Positions 1 through 9,901 of a stretch of DNA of 61,731 nt are shown here, piece by piece (within the stretch, counting starts at the first letter, position 1; each line of letters begins with the position of its first letter). The position numbers and the translations under genes are program-made. The DNA is from Fictibacillus norfolkensis (GTDB lineage: Bacteria > Bacillota > Bacilli > Bacillales > Fictibacillaceae): NCBI RefSeq assembly GCF_014836645.1, contig NZ_JACSQM010000013.1, positions 1 to 61,731 on the forward strand, in the 5' to 3' direction. Under the pieces are notes generated by a model. That model was not told where the DNA came from. It did not search any database and saw only the letters and a program-made list of their open reading frames with translations.

Positions 1-108
<108 letters not shown>

Positions 109-114
109 AATGAG

Positions 115-146
115 GAAGATGGATGAACATCCATCTTCTTTTTTTT
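115..146 (+). terminator. Intrinsic terminator of the upstream rRNA operon
   Basis: A perfect 11 bp stem (115-125 with 128-138) closed on a two-base AA gap is followed by an uninterrupted T run. It starts seven bases after the end of 5S. Confidence 0.93.
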
Positions 147-190
147 GTGTTTAACAGACTGTTTTCATACACTTTGTTGCTTTTGAAAGT

Positions 191-320
191 GTTGCTTTTC
201 GTTCCAGGCTGCTCGCTTTCCGGGGGGTGTGCGATGAGCCATCTCGACGCTTTGCGCCCTGAGTTGTCTCATCTGTCCCACTCATCCCCCAGGAGTCTCG
301 CACCTTCCACTACAATCAAC
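191..320 (+). repeat. Dispersed hairpin element, copy 1
   Basis: This is one of seven copies of a ~130 bp intergenic element. It opens with a GTTG variant of GTTGATTTCC and closes with CAATCAAC, and the interior is an imperfect inverted repeat. The ~45 bases before it (a gctgtttt-like start, then TTTGTTGCTTTTGAAAGTG) also resemble the left flank of copy 6 and, reverse-complemented, copy 4, so the unit may really be ~170 bp. It lies beyond the 5S terminator. No protein is encoded. Confidence 0.85.
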
Positions 321-507
321 TGTCAAAGGAGAAGAAGATATTTTGAAGTCTAAATCTCAAAAGAAGATATAAAGAGAATAAGGCGGTTTGGCAGCCGCCA
401 AACTTCTGATGTTGGGTATTGGGGGTTGGATGCCCCGGGGTATAGAGCTTGGATCGCGCAGGGAGAGGTTGTCGAGATTTAGCGAACGGCCTTTATTTTT
501 GATTTTA
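321..507. other. Intergenic stretch with one small hairpin
   Basis: No gene is seen. A 7 bp hairpin (GTTTGGC 386-392 with GCCAAAC 397-403) lies here without a T run. Bases 330-355 (ttttgaagtctaaatct) resemble the extra segment found inside copy 2 of the hairpin element, so this may be a decayed module of that element. Confidence 0.5.
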
Positions 508-591
508 GACTTAATGGAGGTTCGTTCCGACTTAATTTGCTCTCCTTTCGACTTAATTTAAGTGCATTCAGACTTAATTAGACCACGTAGA
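508..591 (+). repeat. 21 bp-phased array A (GACTTAATT core, 4 units)
   Basis: GACTTAAT starts at 508, 529, 550 and 571, exactly 21 bp apart each time. The first 8-9 bases of each unit are conserved; the remaining 12-13 differ completely between units. The reverse complement, AATTAAGTC, is the core of array F near 55940-56048, so the two belong to one family. The units are too short for CRISPR repeats, and no cas genes are present. Confidence 0.85.
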
Positions 592-842
592 TACCCCGCA
601 CCGTATGCTTCGAAGGTCAGTTCCAACTACGAACCCCTCTTACAACCCTCAAAATAGGAAGAAGATGGCCAGAGCCATCTTCCAGCACGCGATATTCTTC
701 CGCAAAAGCTCCAAATTTCATCTCAAAAGCCCCTCAAGAAGCTCTTACAATCATCACCCAAGTCAAAAACTCACCCAAACAGCCCTGATCTCCCTTCCCA
801 AGCCCCAAATGAGATCTCCTCATCAACCCAAAGCCACGTAAT
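592..842. other. Intergenic stretch between arrays A and B
   Basis: No convincing gene is seen. A perfect 9 bp palindrome with a 4-base loop (gaagatggc 661-669, gccatcttc 674-682) echoes the stem sequence of the 5S terminator. On the minus strand it is followed by a pyrimidine-rich tract, so it could be a weak terminator in that direction. The rest is C/A-rich and featureless. Confidence 0.45.
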
Positions 843-926
843 TTCACGGTAATCCTGATTTTATTCACGGTAATCATTCATATATTCACGGATAAGCTTC
901 ATAATTTCACGGATAAAAAATTTTAT
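843..926 (+). repeat. 21 bp-phased array B (TTCACGGATAA core, 4 units)
   Basis: TTCACGG starts at 843, 864, 885 and 906, again exactly 21 bp apart. The core reads TTCACGGTAAT in the first two units and TTCACGGATAA in the last two. The 10 bases after each core are unrelated. The array ends ~155 bp before the ctsR promoter. Because 21 is a multiple of three, a minus-strand frame stays open across it, but that is a by-product. Confidence 0.85.
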
Positions 927-1081
927 CGAATTTTCGACACCACCACCCACCGCCCACCACCGACTCATTGTACTCATCTCATCTTCACGCGCACATCCAT
1001 CCTCCTCCAAAAGCATCATCTTTTCGACAGAATCATACAGGTTAAGAAGGTAATCATGAGGCAATAATGGTGGATAGAGAT

Positions 1082-1137
1082 TTGCATTTTCGGAAAAAGG
1101 CAGGCTATAATATAACTATAGTCAAAGTTAGTCAAAG
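1082..1137 (+). promoter_or_regulatory. ctsR operon promoter with CtsR operator
   Basis: A SigA-type promoter is visible: TTGCAT at 1082-1087, 18 bp spacer, TATAAT at 1106-1111. Directly downstream, 1120-1137 reads AGTCAAAGTTAGTCAAAG, a textbook CtsR heptad direct repeat (GGTCAAA-NNN-GGTCAAA type). The operator overlaps the expected start of transcription, so CtsR bound here should block initiation and autoregulate the operon. The Shine-Dalgarno of ctsR (gggggagg) follows at 1143-1152. Confidence 0.93.
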
Positions 1138-1155
1138 TCAGAAGGGGGAGGGGAA

Positions 1156-1623
1156 ATGAGGAATATTTCAGATGTAATTGAAAGTTACTTAAAGCAAATT
1201 CTCTCGAGCTCTAATGATCCGTCCATTGAAATTAAGCGGACGGATATAGCTGAAAGATTTCAATGCGTGCCTTCTCAAATAAACTACGTGATAAACACGA
1301 GATTTACGATTGAAAAAGGCTTCGTAGTGGAAAGTAAAAGAGGTGGAGGAGGATATATTCGGATCATGAAGGTCCGTACCGAAAGCTCTGCCCACTTAAT
1401 TGATCACTTAACCACCTTGATTGGTGAGAGGATATCGCAAGGCAACGCAGAAAATGTAATAAAGAGACTTATGGAAGAGACGATCGTTTCAGAACGGGAA
1501 GCAAGACTTATGCTGAGCGTGATGGACAGATCCATTTTAAAGCTTAATCTTCCAGAACGAGATGAATTACGCGCAGAATTATTAAAAGCTATGATAAAAA
1601 CGTTAAAATATCGAACCACATAG
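1156..1623 (+). CDS. ctsR: Class III heat-shock repressor CtsR
   Basis: 155 residues, as usual for CtsR. The N-terminal winged helix-turn-helix (about residues 5-72) ends in the wing RGGGGYIRI. Arg62 and the tetraglycine loop 63-66 are, in this family, the DNA-contacting and heat-sensing element. The C-terminal part (about 78-150) is the helical dimerisation domain seen by McsB and ClpC. It is the first gene of ctsR-mcsA-mcsB-clpC, directly downstream of its own operator. CtsR dimers repress clp genes at low temperature and are inactivated by heat or by McsB/ClpCP. Confidence 0.97.
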   Translation: MRNISDVIESYLKQILSSSNDPSIEIKRTDIAERFQCVPSQINYVINTRFTIEKGFVVESKRGGGGYIRIMKVRTESSAHLIDHLTTLIGERISQGNAENVIKRLMEETIVSEREARLMLSVMDRSILKLNLPERDELRAELLKAMIKTLKYRTT

Positions 1624-1659
1624 CCCTTTTATTCATTCTATATAAAGGGAGGGAGCAGA

Positions 1660-2193
1660 ATGAATTGTGAAGAGTGCCATGAACGAGAAGCGTCTTTACA
1701 TTTTACAAAGATCATAAATGGTGAGAAAACAGAATTTCACATTTGTGAACATTGTGCTAAAGAAAAAGGAGAATTCTTGCCGGGGTCGAATTCTTTTTCC
1801 ATTCACCAATTGCTTTCTGGGCTTTTACACGGTGATGGACATGTCCCGAATACGCCATCATCCAACTTCATTCCGCCCTCATTAAGCTGTGAAAAATGCG
1901 GAATGAGTTATTATCAGTTTGCGAAGATCGGCCGCTTTGGGTGTGATAATTGCTACAAGGCGTTTGAATCGAAACTTAATCCTATTTTTAAAAGAGTTCA
2001 TGGTGGTAACACTTTGCATGCGGGAAAGATTCCACTCCGTGCAGGAAGCAGTATTCAAGAAAAAAAGCAGCTTCAGCAATTAAAGCAAGCTTTGCAGCAG
2101 TATATATTAAATGAGGAATTTGAAAAAGCTGCTGAAACAAGGGATGTCATCAGAGAGATCGAGCACCGCTTGCAACAGGGGAGGGATACGTAA
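1660..2193 (+). CDS. mcsA: McsA, zinc-finger activator of the McsB arginine kinase
   Basis: 177 residues. Three pairs of CxxC motifs are visible (C3/C6, C29/C32, C77/C80, then C95/C98), fitting zinc binding. A UVR-type helical hairpin follows at about 138-173 (KKQLQQLKQALQQYI then EFEKAAETRDVIREIE). In the family McsA stimulates McsB autophosphorylation and links to ClpC through the UVR motif. The gene has a good Shine-Dalgarno (AAAGGGAGGG) and ends three bases before mcsB, so the two are co-translated. Confidence 0.95.
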   Translation: MNCEECHEREASLHFTKIINGEKTEFHICEHCAKEKGEFLPGSNSFSIHQLLSGLLHGDGHVPNTPSSNFIPPSLSCEKCGMSYYQFAKIGRFGCDNCYKAFESKLNPIFKRVHGGNTLHAGKIPLRAGSSIQEKKQLQQLKQALQQYILNEEFEKAAETRDVIREIEHRLQQGRDT

Positions 2194-2196
2194 CCG

Positions 2197-3264
2197 ATGT
2201 CTTTGGAACGATTTATCAGTGACGCGATCAGTCCCTGGATGAAACGGGAGGGGCCGGAATCGGATATAGTTCTATCGAGCCGTGTCCGACTTGCAAGGAA
2301 TATTCATCAATATGTATTTCCCATCGCAGCAGATAAAGAATCGGCTCACGAAGTCATTTCAGCGATCTCGACTTGTATGAGCTCAGAAAATGAAGAAGAA
2401 GCAGAAAAGCTTGAAATGCTGATGATGGAGGAGTTAAAGCCTGTTCAAAAACGGGTACTTGTTGAGAAACATCTGATCAGTCCCAATTTAGCAGAGCAAG
2501 CGAAATATGGTGCAGTTCTCATGAATGCAGATGAATCGGTCAGCATCATGGTGAACGAAGAAGATCATATACGCATCCAATGTTTAGCACCAGGTTTTCA
2601 ATTAGATGAAGTGCTTCATCGGGCGAATGAGATCGATGATTTTATTGAAAAGAACGTTGATTATGCGTTTGATGAAAGACGAGGATATTTAACAAGCTGT
2701 CCGACGAATGTAGGAACTGGACTTCGTGCCTCTGTCATGATGCATCTTCCAGCCCTCGTACTCTCAAAAAAGATGAGCCGCATCATCCCAGCGATCAATC
2801 AGCTAGGGTTAGCGGTAAGAGGGATCTACGGCGAAGGTACTGAGGCGCAAGGAAACATTTTTCAAATTTCAAATCAGATGACACTAGGCAAGTCGGAAGA
2901 GGATATAATGGAAGATCTCGCAGGTGTCGTCATGCAGGTCATCCAACAAGAACGAGCAGCTCGTCAACAGCTGCAGGATGGATTGAAATTACAGCTTGAA
3001 GACAAGTTATTCCGTTCGTTGGGAACATTAGAGAATTGCCGGATCATCCAATCAAAAGAAGCTGCTAAATGTTTATCAGATGTGCGGCTTGGCATTGATT
3101 TAGAGATTTTACCTGGCATTTCAAAAACGATCCTCAATGAGCTTATGATACTTACACAACCAGGTTTTCTTCAACAATATGCAGGTGAAGTTCTAACTCC
3201 AGAAGAACGTGACATAAGAAGAGCCACTTTAATCAGAGAAAGAATAAAATTGGAAAACCGATAA
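2197..3264 (+). CDS. mcsB: Protein-arginine kinase McsB
   Basis: 355 residues of the phosphagen-kinase fold. Visible signatures are the nucleotide-binding SSRVRLARN (27-35), the acidic NEEDH (120-124) and [12 protein letters not shown] around Cys168. McsB phosphorylates arginines on misfolded proteins and on CtsR, marking them for ClpCP. The start ATG lies three bases after the mcsA stop, with the Shine-Dalgarno inside the end of mcsA (ggggaggga). The gene is complete, with no missing motif. Confidence 0.96.
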   Translation: MSLERFISDAISPWMKREGPESDIVLSSRVRLARNIHQYVFPIAADKESAHEVISAISTCMSSENEEEAEKLEMLMMEELKPVQKRVLVEKHLISPNLAEQAKYGAVLMNADESVSIMVNEEDHIRIQCLAPGFQLDEVLHRANEIDDFIEKNVDYAFDERRGYLTSCPTNVGTGLRASVMMHLPALVLSKKMSRIIPAINQLGLAVRGIYGEGTEAQGNIFQISNQMTLGKSEEDIMEDLAGVVMQVIQQERAARQQLQDGLKLQLEDKLFRSLGTLENCRIIQSKEAAKCLSDVRLGIDLEILPGISKTILNELMILTQPGFLQQYAGEVLTPEERDIRRATLIRERIKLENR

Positions 3265-3278
3265 GGAGCGTGACGAGT

Positions 3279-5699
3279 ATGATGTTTGGTCGTTTTACTG
3301 AGAGAGCACAAAAAGTTTTAGCTTTAGCACAAGAAGAAGCGATTCGTTTAGGTCATAATAATGTGGGAACTGAACATATCCTGCTTGGACTGATCCGTGA
3401 AGGAGAAGGAATTGCAGCAAAAGCCCTTCAAGTTCTTGGTCTAGGGCCAGAAAAGATTCAAAAAGAAGTGGAAACATTGATCGGCCGCGGTCAGGAAGCT
3501 GTTCAAACGATCCACTATACGCCTCGTGCTAAAAAAGTGATCGAACTTTCCATGGATGAAGCTCGTAAACTCGGACATTCATACGTGGGAACGGAACACA
3601 TTCTATTAGGCTTGATCCGTGAAGGAGAAGGCGTTGCAGCTCGTGTTCTCAACAACCTTGGTGTCAGCCTTAACAAAGCCCGTCAACAAGTGCTGCAGTT
3701 ACTAGGAAGCAATGAATCTTCTTCTAGTCATAGAGGTTTATCTGCTAGTGCCAACACACCTACGTTAGACAGCTTAGCTCGCGATCTAACAGCGATTGCC
3801 CGTGAAGGTACACTAGACCCTGTAATCGGGCGTGCGAAAGAAATTCAGCGTGTAATCGAGGTTCTGAGCCGTCGTACGAAGAACAACCCTGTATTGATCG
3901 GTGAGCCAGGTGTTGGTAAGACGGCTATCGCTGAAGGTTTAGCACAGCAGATCATCAATAACGAAGTGCCAGAAACCCTTCGTGATAAGCGTGTAATGAC
4001 GCTTGATATGGGTACAGTTGTAGCTGGAACGAAGTACAGAGGTGAATTTGAAGACCGTCTGAAAAAAGTAATGGATGAGATCCGCCAAGCTGGGAACATC
4101 ATTCTGTTCATCGACGAACTTCATACACTGATCGGTGCAGGTGGAGCAGAAGGTGCGATCGATGCATCCAACATTCTAAAGCCAGCTCTTGCTCGTGGGG
4201 AACTTCAATGTATCGGTGCTACAACACTTGATGAGTACAGAAAATATATTGAAAAAGATGCAGCGCTTGAGCGTCGTTTCCAGCCGATCACGGTTAACGA
4301 GCCAACGAAGGATGAAAGTATTCAAATTCTTCAAGGACTTCGCGATCGTTATGAAGCTCACCACCGTGTAACGATCACGGATGAAGCGATTGAAGCATCT
4401 GTTCAGTTATCAGATCGCTACATCTCAGATCGTTTCTTACCAGATAAAGCGATTGATCTTATTGATGAAGCGGCTTCAAAAGTTCGTCTTCGTTCATATA
4501 CCGCACCACCGAACTTAAAAGAGCTTGAACAAAAGCTAGAGGAAGTTCGTAAAGAGAAGGATGCAGCTGTTCAAAGTCAAGAATTTGAAAAAGCGGCTTC
4601 ACTTCGAGATTCTGAGCAACGCCTTCGTGAAGAGTTAGAAAAGACGAAGGATGTGTGGAAAGAGAAGCAAGGTAAAGAAAACACAGAAGTAACACCAGAA
4701 GATATTGCACAAGTTGTATCGTCTTGGACGGGAGTTCCGGTTTCCAAGCTTGCTGAAGAGGAAACAGAACGCCTTCTGAAGATGGAAGAGATTCTGCATG
4801 ATCGCGTTATCGGCCAGTCTGAGGCTGTAACGGCAATCTCTAAAGCTATCCGAAGAGCACGTGCTGGACTAAAAGATCCGAAGCGTCCGATCGGCTCATT
4901 CATCTTCTTAGGACCAACAGGTGTAGGTAAAACAGAGCTTGCAAGAGCTGTTGCTGAGACACTATTTGGTGATGAAGATGCAATTATCCGTATCGATATG
5001 TCTGAGTACATGGAGAAGCATACAACATCTCGTCTCGTTGGATCGCCTCCAGGCTATGTTGGACACGAAGAAGGCGGCCAGTTAACAGAAAAAGTTAGAA
5101 GAAAGCCTTATTCTGTTATCTTGCTTGATGAGATCGAAAAAGCGCATCCTGAAGTATTCAATATCTTGCTTCAAGTGCTAGAAGATGGTCGTTTAACTGA
5201 TTCTAAAGGACGTACGGTTGATTTCCGTAACACGGTTGTGATCATGACTTCAAACGTAGGAGCGAGCACGCTTAAGCGTAACCGTTCTCTAGGATTTGCT
5301 GTTCATAACGAAAGTCAAAAGTACAACGATATGAAGTCTAAAGTAATGGATGAACTAAAACGTGCTTTCCGTCCAGAGTTCTTGAACCGTATCGATGAGA
5401 TCATCGTGTTCCATTCTCTAGAAAAAGAGCACTTGCTAAGAATTGTTAGCTTGATGGCAGCATCACTGAAACAACGTTTAAGTGATCAAGGTATCGAGAT
5501 CGAGTTAACACAAGCTGCGCTCGAAAAGATTACAGAAGAAGGATACGATCCAGATTACGGAGCTCGTCCGTTGCGTCGTGCTCTACAGCGTAAGATTGAA
5601 GATCGGTTATCTGAAGAGCTTCTAAGAGGAAATATCAACAAAGGGCAGACCGTTAAGATTGATGTTGAAGAGAACGATTTTGTCGTTCAAACGGTCTAA
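3279..5699 (+). CDS. clpC: ClpC, AAA+ unfoldase of the ClpCP protease
   Basis: 806 residues from ATG 3279. The in-frame GTG at 3270 is rejected because it touches the Shine-Dalgarno AAGGAG (3263-3268). Two N-terminal Clp repeats ([15 protein letters not shown] and a second at about 80) are followed by Walker A GEPGVGKT (208-215), a UVR-like middle domain (about 413-460) and Walker A GPTGVGKT (545-552). ClpC unfolds arginine-phosphorylated and adaptor-delivered proteins for ClpP. It closes the CtsR operon: a terminator and a repeat element separate it from radA. Confidence 0.97.
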   Translation: MMFGRFTERAQKVLALAQEEAIRLGHNNVGTEHILLGLIREGEGIAAKALQVLGLGPEKIQKEVETLIGRGQEAVQTIHYTPRAKKVIELSMDEARKLGHSYVGTEHILLGLIREGEGVAARVLNNLGVSLNKARQQVLQLLGSNESSSSHRGLSASANTPTLDSLARDLTAIAREGTLDPVIGRAKEIQRVIEVLSRRTKNNPVLIGEPGVGKTAIAEGLAQQIINNEVPETLRDKRVMTLDMGTVVAGTKYRGEFEDRLKKVMDEIRQAGNIILFIDELHTLIGAGGAEGAIDASNILKPALARGELQCIGATTLDEYRKYIEKDAALERRFQPITVNEPTKDESIQILQGLRDRYEAHHRVTITDEAIEASVQLSDRYISDRFLPDKAIDLIDEAASKVRLRSYTAPPNLKELEQKLEEVRKEKDAAVQSQEFEKAASLRDSEQRLREELEKTKDVWKEKQGKENTEVTPEDIAQVVSSWTGVPVSKLAEEETERLLKMEEILHDRVIGQSEAVTAISKAIRRARAGLKDPKRPIGSFIFLGPTGVGKTELARAVAETLFGDEDAIIRIDMSEYMEKHTTSRLVGSPPGYVGHEEGGQLTEKVRRKPYSVILLDEIEKAHPEVFNILLQVLEDGRLTDSKGRTVDFRNTVVIMTSNVGASTLKRNRSLGFAVHNESQKYNDMKSKVMDELKRAFRPEFLNRIDEIIVFHSLEKEHLLRIVSLMAASLKQRLSDQGIEIELTQAALEKITEEGYDPDYGARPLRRALQRKIEDRLSEELLRGNINKGQTVKIDVEENDFVVQTV

Positions 5700-5731
5700 C
5701 TTTTACCACATATGAGAATATCCTACAAAAG

Positions 5732-5764
5732 ACCCGGAAGACAGACATGTCCTCCGGGTTTTTG
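5732..5764 (+). terminator. Intrinsic terminator after clpC
   Basis: ACCCGGA (5732-5738) pairs with TCCGGGT (5753-5759) across a 14-base loop that can pair further inside, followed by a T run. It should end the class III heat-shock transcript. Confidence 0.85.
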
Positions 5765-5922
5765 TCGAAATAATCTTAGCTTTCGCCTTTTTTTGCAGAG
5801 TTCAAATGGAAGTAGTTGTTAGGTTTTATGGTATGATATGAGTGAATAAATCTTGATATTTTCAGTGTTTAACTTATTAAAATAGTAAACCTATATTGAT
5901 ATACAATGATGCCTTGAAAGTG

Positions 5923-6110
5923 GTTGATTTCCGTTACAGGTGTTCGCTTTCCGCGGGGCGTGCGGTGAGCCCCCTGCCGCTTTGCGCCTTTAGGGGTCTC
6001 TCCTGCCCACTCGTCCCGCAGGACAAGGAATGCTTCGGCAGAGACACATCGCACGAAGAAAATTTGAAGTTTAATTTTCGAGGAGTCTCACACCTTTCAC
6101 TCGAATCAAC
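5923..6110 (+). repeat. Dispersed hairpin element, copy 2 (enlarged)
   Basis: The same GTTGATTTCC...AATCAAC ends as the other copies, but 188 bp long instead of ~130. The extra ~55 bp lie near the right arm, after the CCCGCAGGA motif. They contain a second degenerate copy of the arm (gagacacatcgcacg) and a small inverted repeat (GAAAATT...AATTTTC). The element fills most of the gap between the clpC terminator and radA. No convincing promoter is visible between it and radA. Confidence 0.82.
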
Positions 6111-6237
6111 CTTTCTATGAAGTCTTTTCAGGGATACTTTAGAAGCACCAATTTACGAAGCATCTGAAAGTAGAAATTAAAGGTTATCGAAATAGATAAA
6201 TAATAAAGTGTTAAGTTCGGAAGAGGAGTTTTTATAG

Positions 6238-7614
6238 ATGGCTAAAGTAAAATCAATCTTTCTTTGCCAAGATTGTGGTTACGAATCACCGAAATGGATG
6301 GGGAAATGTCCCGGTTGCCATGCGTGGAACACGATGGTGGAGGAAACGATTCGACCTGAAAAAAATATTAGGGGTTTAACCTCTGGCGGAGATAAGAACG
6401 TAAAGCAGAAACCTCAGTCGATAGCGGATGTAAAAAGCGAGCAAGAGCCGCGCATACCGACAAACTATCAGGAGTTCAACCGTGTACTAGGAGGAGGAAT
6501 CGTTCCAGGTTCAATGGTTTTAGTTGGTGGAGACCCCGGAATAGGTAAGTCCACCCTGTTGCTGCAAACATCTGCACAGCTTGCAAAAAAGGGAGAGCGT
6601 GTTCTATACATATCTGGTGAGGAGTCTGTGAAACAGACGAAACTGCGTGCCGACCGTTTAGAGATCGATGCAAAGGACTTGTTTGTTTTAGCAGAAACAG
6701 ATCTAGAACTGATCGAACAGGCGATGGCGGATGTGATGCCTTCTGTGATGATCATAGATTCGATTCAAACCGTCTATCGAGCTGAAGTTACTTCAGCTCC
6801 AGGGAGTGTATCGCAAGTACGAGAGTGTACATCGCATTTGATGCGAATGGCGAAAACAAAAGGTATCGCTGTATTTATTGTAGGACATGTTACAAAAGAA
6901 GGAAATATCGCGGGTCCGCGTCTTTTAGAGCACATGGTAGATGCGGTATTGTACTTTGAGGGTGAACGGCATCACACTTTCCGAATCTTACGAGCAGTTA
7001 AGAACCGCTTTGGCTCGACGAATGAAATCGGTGTTTTTGAAATGAAAGAAGTAGGTCTTGAAGAAGTATTAAATCCTTCTGAAATTTTTTTAGAAGAACG
7101 TTCCAAAGGGGCAGCGGGTTCGACCGTAGTTGCTTCTCTAGAAGGGACACGACCGATGTTAGTAGAGCTTCAGGCACTAATATCGCCAACAAGCTTTGGT
7201 AATCCTAGAAGGATGGCTACTGGTATCGATCATAACCGCGTCTCACTGCTCATGGCCGTTTTAGAAAAGAGAGTTGGATTGCTGCTTCAGAACCAGGATG
7301 CTTATCTAAACGTTGCAGGCGGTGTCCGACTGGATGAGCCGGCGATCGATCTTGCAGTTGCGATCAGCATCGCTTCAAGCTTTCGCGATTCACCAACCAA
7401 GCCAACAGATGTTATGATTGGAGAAATAGGATTAACGGGAGAGGTTAGAAGAGTTTCCCGTATCGAGCAGCGCGTACATGAAGCTGCGAAGTTAGGTTTT
7501 ACGCGAGCTATTATACCTGATAAAAATATCGGTGGCTGGACGGTTCCAAAAGGCATTCAAGTCGTCGGGGTATCGACCGTTTATGAGGCATTACAAGCAG
7601 CGTTAGGAGGGTAA
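6238..7614 (+). CDS. radA: DNA repair protein RadA/Sms
   Basis: 458 residues. An N-terminal C4 zinc finger (CQDC at 10-13, CPGC at 24-27), RecA-like Walker [11 protein letters not shown] (97-106), the RadA-specific KNRFGS (255-260) and a C-terminal Lon-protease-like domain are all present. In the family it is a branch-migration helicase acting on recombination intermediates, and in Bacillus it works with DisA, whose gene follows after 8 bp. The Shine-Dalgarno is AGAGGAG. It is complete and typical. Confidence 0.96.
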   Translation: MAKVKSIFLCQDCGYESPKWMGKCPGCHAWNTMVEETIRPEKNIRGLTSGGDKNVKQKPQSIADVKSEQEPRIPTNYQEFNRVLGGGIVPGSMVLVGGDPGIGKSTLLLQTSAQLAKKGERVLYISGEESVKQTKLRADRLEIDAKDLFVLAETDLELIEQAMADVMPSVMIIDSIQTVYRAEVTSAPGSVSQVRECTSHLMRMAKTKGIAVFIVGHVTKEGNIAGPRLLEHMVDAVLYFEGERHHTFRILRAVKNRFGSTNEIGVFEMKEVGLEEVLNPSEIFLEERSKGAAGSTVVASLEGTRPMLVELQALISPTSFGNPRRMATGIDHNRVSLLMAVLEKRVGLLLQNQDAYLNVAGGVRLDEPAIDLAVAISIASSFRDSPTKPTDVMIGEIGLTGEVRRVSRIEQRVHEAAKLGFTRAIIPDKNIGGWTVPKGIQVVGVSTVYEALQAALGG

Positions 7615-7622
7615 AGTATATT

Positions 7623-8696
7623 ATGGACCATGCGATAAAAGAAGCAATCATAAGCCAAATGTTACAGCTAGTTGCTCCCGGAACACCACTGCGAGAAGGG
7701 ATCGATAACGTACTGCGAGCGAAAACAGGTGGACTGATCGTTGTTGGATATAACGATAAAGTAAAAGATATCGTTGATGGAGGTTTCTCTATCAATTGCA
7801 AATACTCACCAGCATCTCTATATGAACTTGCTAAGATGGATGGTGCGATCATTTTAAACGAAGATGCTGTTAAGATTCTGTATGCGAACACACAACTGAT
7901 TCCAGATACGGTTATTCCGTCAACAGAAACGGGGATTCGTCACAGAACGGCAGAACGTGTTGCGCGTCAAACAGGCAACCTTGTAATCTCCATTTCTCAA
8001 CGTCGTAACGTAATCACTTTGTATCAGGGGATGATTCGTTATTCGTTAAAAGAGATCGGTGTGATCTTAACGAAAGCGAATCAAGCGATTCAAACGCTTG
8101 AGAAATATAAAGTTGTTTTCGATCAAAGTGTTACGAACCTTGGCGCTCTAGAATTTGAAGAATTAGTGACTTTCCAAGAAGTTACACAAGTTATTCACAG
8201 AATTGAGATGGTTTTACGCATAAAAAATGAGATTATTAAATATGTTAATGAACTTGGTGTTGAAGGAAGGCTCATAGGAATCCAGATGGAGGAGCTTGTT
8301 TCTAACATCGAGGAAGAAGCATTGCTTTTAATCAAGGACTATATGAAAGATCGTCAAAGTGATCCTTATGCGATTCTTCGCCAATTGAACAAACTATCAT
8401 CTGAAGAATTGTTCGATGAATCCGTTATTATGAAACTTTTAGGCTTCTCAGCCGGTATGAATATGCAGGATGAGACGATTCATCCACGCGGTTACCGTAT
8501 TCTTGGCAAGATTCCAAGGCTTCCTGCGGTTATTATCGAAAATCTGACAGATGCATTTGAAAACCTTCCGCAAATTTTGCGCGCGTCCATTGATGAATTG
8601 GACGAGGTAGAGGGTATCGGTGAGATCCGTGCCAAAAAAGTAAAAGAAGGTCTAAAACGCATTCAGGAACAGCTTTTCGTCGATCGTCATATCTAG
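7623..8696 (+). CDS. disA: DisA, DNA-scanning diadenylate cyclase
   Basis: 357 residues. The N-terminal DAC domain carries the catalytic DGA (73-75) and RHRT (106-109) motifs that make c-di-AMP from two ATP. A helical linker follows, and the C-terminal helix-hairpin-helix DNA-binding region contains [14 protein letters not shown]. The family forms octamers that scan for branched DNA and lower c-di-AMP synthesis when they find it, delaying sporulation. The gene follows radA closely, with Shine-Dalgarno AGGAGGG at the radA stop. Confidence 0.96.
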   Translation: MDHAIKEAIISQMLQLVAPGTPLREGIDNVLRAKTGGLIVVGYNDKVKDIVDGGFSINCKYSPASLYELAKMDGAIILNEDAVKILYANTQLIPDTVIPSTETGIRHRTAERVARQTGNLVISISQRRNVITLYQGMIRYSLKEIGVILTKANQAIQTLEKYKVVFDQSVTNLGALEFEELVTFQEVTQVIHRIEMVLRIKNEIIKYVNELGVEGRLIGIQMEELVSNIEEEALLLIKDYMKDRQSDPYAILRQLNKLSSEELFDESVIMKLLGFSAGMNMQDETIHPRGYRILGKIPRLPAVIIENLTDAFENLPQILRASIDELDEVEGIGEIRAKKVKEGLKRIQEQLFVDRHI

Positions 8697-8791
8697 AGAA
8701 AACTTCCTCTGTAAAAAAAGGAATTTTCTATCTTTTACACGTTTTTAATACGGTCATTTTGTAAATAATGATTAGGGGAGGTGAATCAGGC

Positions 8792-9883
8792 ATGCTAAAA
8801 AGAATTGTTCAGCTATTTTTCATTGTAATAGGTGGCATGCTCGGCTATCTATATATACCAGATCTCATTCGTGTACTTAACTTCGGTGATCTTCCGAATC
8901 AGGTAACATCCCCATATGTCGGGGCAGTAATTGGTGCACTTATACTTTTTTTATCTACATTTTGGCTGTCAGATTACGTAGTAGGTTTAATCCGCTGGGC
9001 TGAGGAAACGGTAGTAAAAGCTCCAGCAACTGACCTTTTATCTGGGACGATGGGGCTGATCATCGGACTGATCGTCGCATTTTTGATCCAGTCACCGTTA
9101 AGTTCTATGGATATTGTTGTGGTCAGTTCCATACTGCCGATCGCTATTACATTCCTGCTCGGTTACTTAGGCTTTCAGGTAGGTTTTAAAAAGAGAGATG
9201 AGTTGATCCAGCTGTTCTCTTTGAAAAGCCAAGGAAAAGAGCGTAAAAAAGAAGCTGAGATCGAAATGCCGAGTGGTAAGTATAAGATCCTAGATACGAG
9301 CGTTATTATCGATGGCCGAGTGGCTGATATCTGTCAAACTGGCTTTTTAGAAGGTCCGCTCATTATTCCTCGTTTTGTATTAGAAGAATTACAATATATT
9401 GCGGATTCTTCAGATGTTCTAAAGCGTAACAGAGGACGCCGAGGTCTTGATATTCTAAATCGGATTCAAAAAGAGCTTTCTATGAAAGTTGAAATCTATG
9501 AAGGTGACTTTGAAGAAGTTACGGAAGTGGATAGCAAGCTAGTAAAACTCGCTCAGCTGTTATCCGGTGTCGTCGTAACGAATGATTTTAACTTGAACAA
9601 AGTATGTGAACTGCAAAACGTTGCAGTACTAAATATTAATGATCTTGCAAATGCGGTTAAACCGGTTGTTCTTCCAGGCGAAGAGCTTGTTGTACAAGTG
9701 ATCAAAGACGGAAAAGAACAGAGTCAAGGTGTTGGCTATCTAGACGATGGAACGATGATCGTCGTAGAAGATGGTCGTGATTATGTAGGCAAGACGATTG
9801 ATGTTGTTGTAACTTCAGTACTCCAAACATCAGCGGGCAGAATGATTTTTGCTAAAAAGAAACTATTAGAAAAAGCATTGTAA
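8792..9883 (+). CDS. yacL: YacL, membrane-anchored PIN/TRAM-domain protein
   Basis: 363 residues from ATG 8792, chosen because GGGGAGGTG lies 9 bases upstream; an upstream in-frame ATG at 8768 lacks a ribosome site. Four hydrophobic segments (within about 1-140) precede a PIN nuclease-like domain beginning [15 protein letters not shown] and a TRAM domain near the C-terminus. The biochemical role is not established; PIN plus TRAM suggests RNA contact at the membrane. The ~95 bp gap after disA contains only a weak hairpin and no clear promoter. Confidence 0.92.
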   Translation: MLKRIVQLFFIVIGGMLGYLYIPDLIRVLNFGDLPNQVTSPYVGAVIGALILFLSTFWLSDYVVGLIRWAEETVVKAPATDLLSGTMGLIIGLIVAFLIQSPLSSMDIVVVSSILPIAITFLLGYLGFQVGFKKRDELIQLFSLKSQGKERKKEAEIEMPSGKYKILDTSVIIDGRVADICQTGFLEGPLIIPRFVLEELQYIADSSDVLKRNRGRRGLDILNRIQKELSMKVEIYEGDFEEVTEVDSKLVKLAQLLSGVVVTNDFNLNKVCELQNVAVLNINDLANAVKPVVLPGEELVVQVIKDGKEQSQGVGYLDDGTMIVVEDGRDYVGKTIDVVVTSVLQTSAGRMIFAKKKLLEKAL

Positions 9884-9901
9884 CGAACGGTGGGGAAGCA
9901 C

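Noticed and set aside
123..353. Open frame of 76 codons over hairpin copy 1
   Set aside because: Starts inside the 5S terminator, has no ribosome site, and its sequence is that of the repeat element.
508..591. Phased arrays considered as CRISPR
   Set aside because: Cores are 8-14 bp and spacers 7-13 bp, far below CRISPR sizes; no cas genes or leader.
605..841. Open frame of 78 codons between arrays A and B
   Set aside because: No ribosome site, low-complexity Ser/Pro/Lys composition, no family resemblance.
861..1064. Minus-strand frame through array B
   Set aside because: It stays open because 21 bp is a multiple of three; the IRE-like heptads are translation of the repeat. No ribosome site.
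3845..4111. Long minus-strand frames inside clpC, rpoBC, fusA and ribosomal genes
   Set aside because: Shadows of strongly biased coding sequence on the opposite strand; no ribosome sites or family matches.
5869..6120. Frames on both strands over hairpin copy 2
   Set aside because: Coincide with the repeat boundaries and lack translation signals; the same holds for frames over copies 3 and 6.
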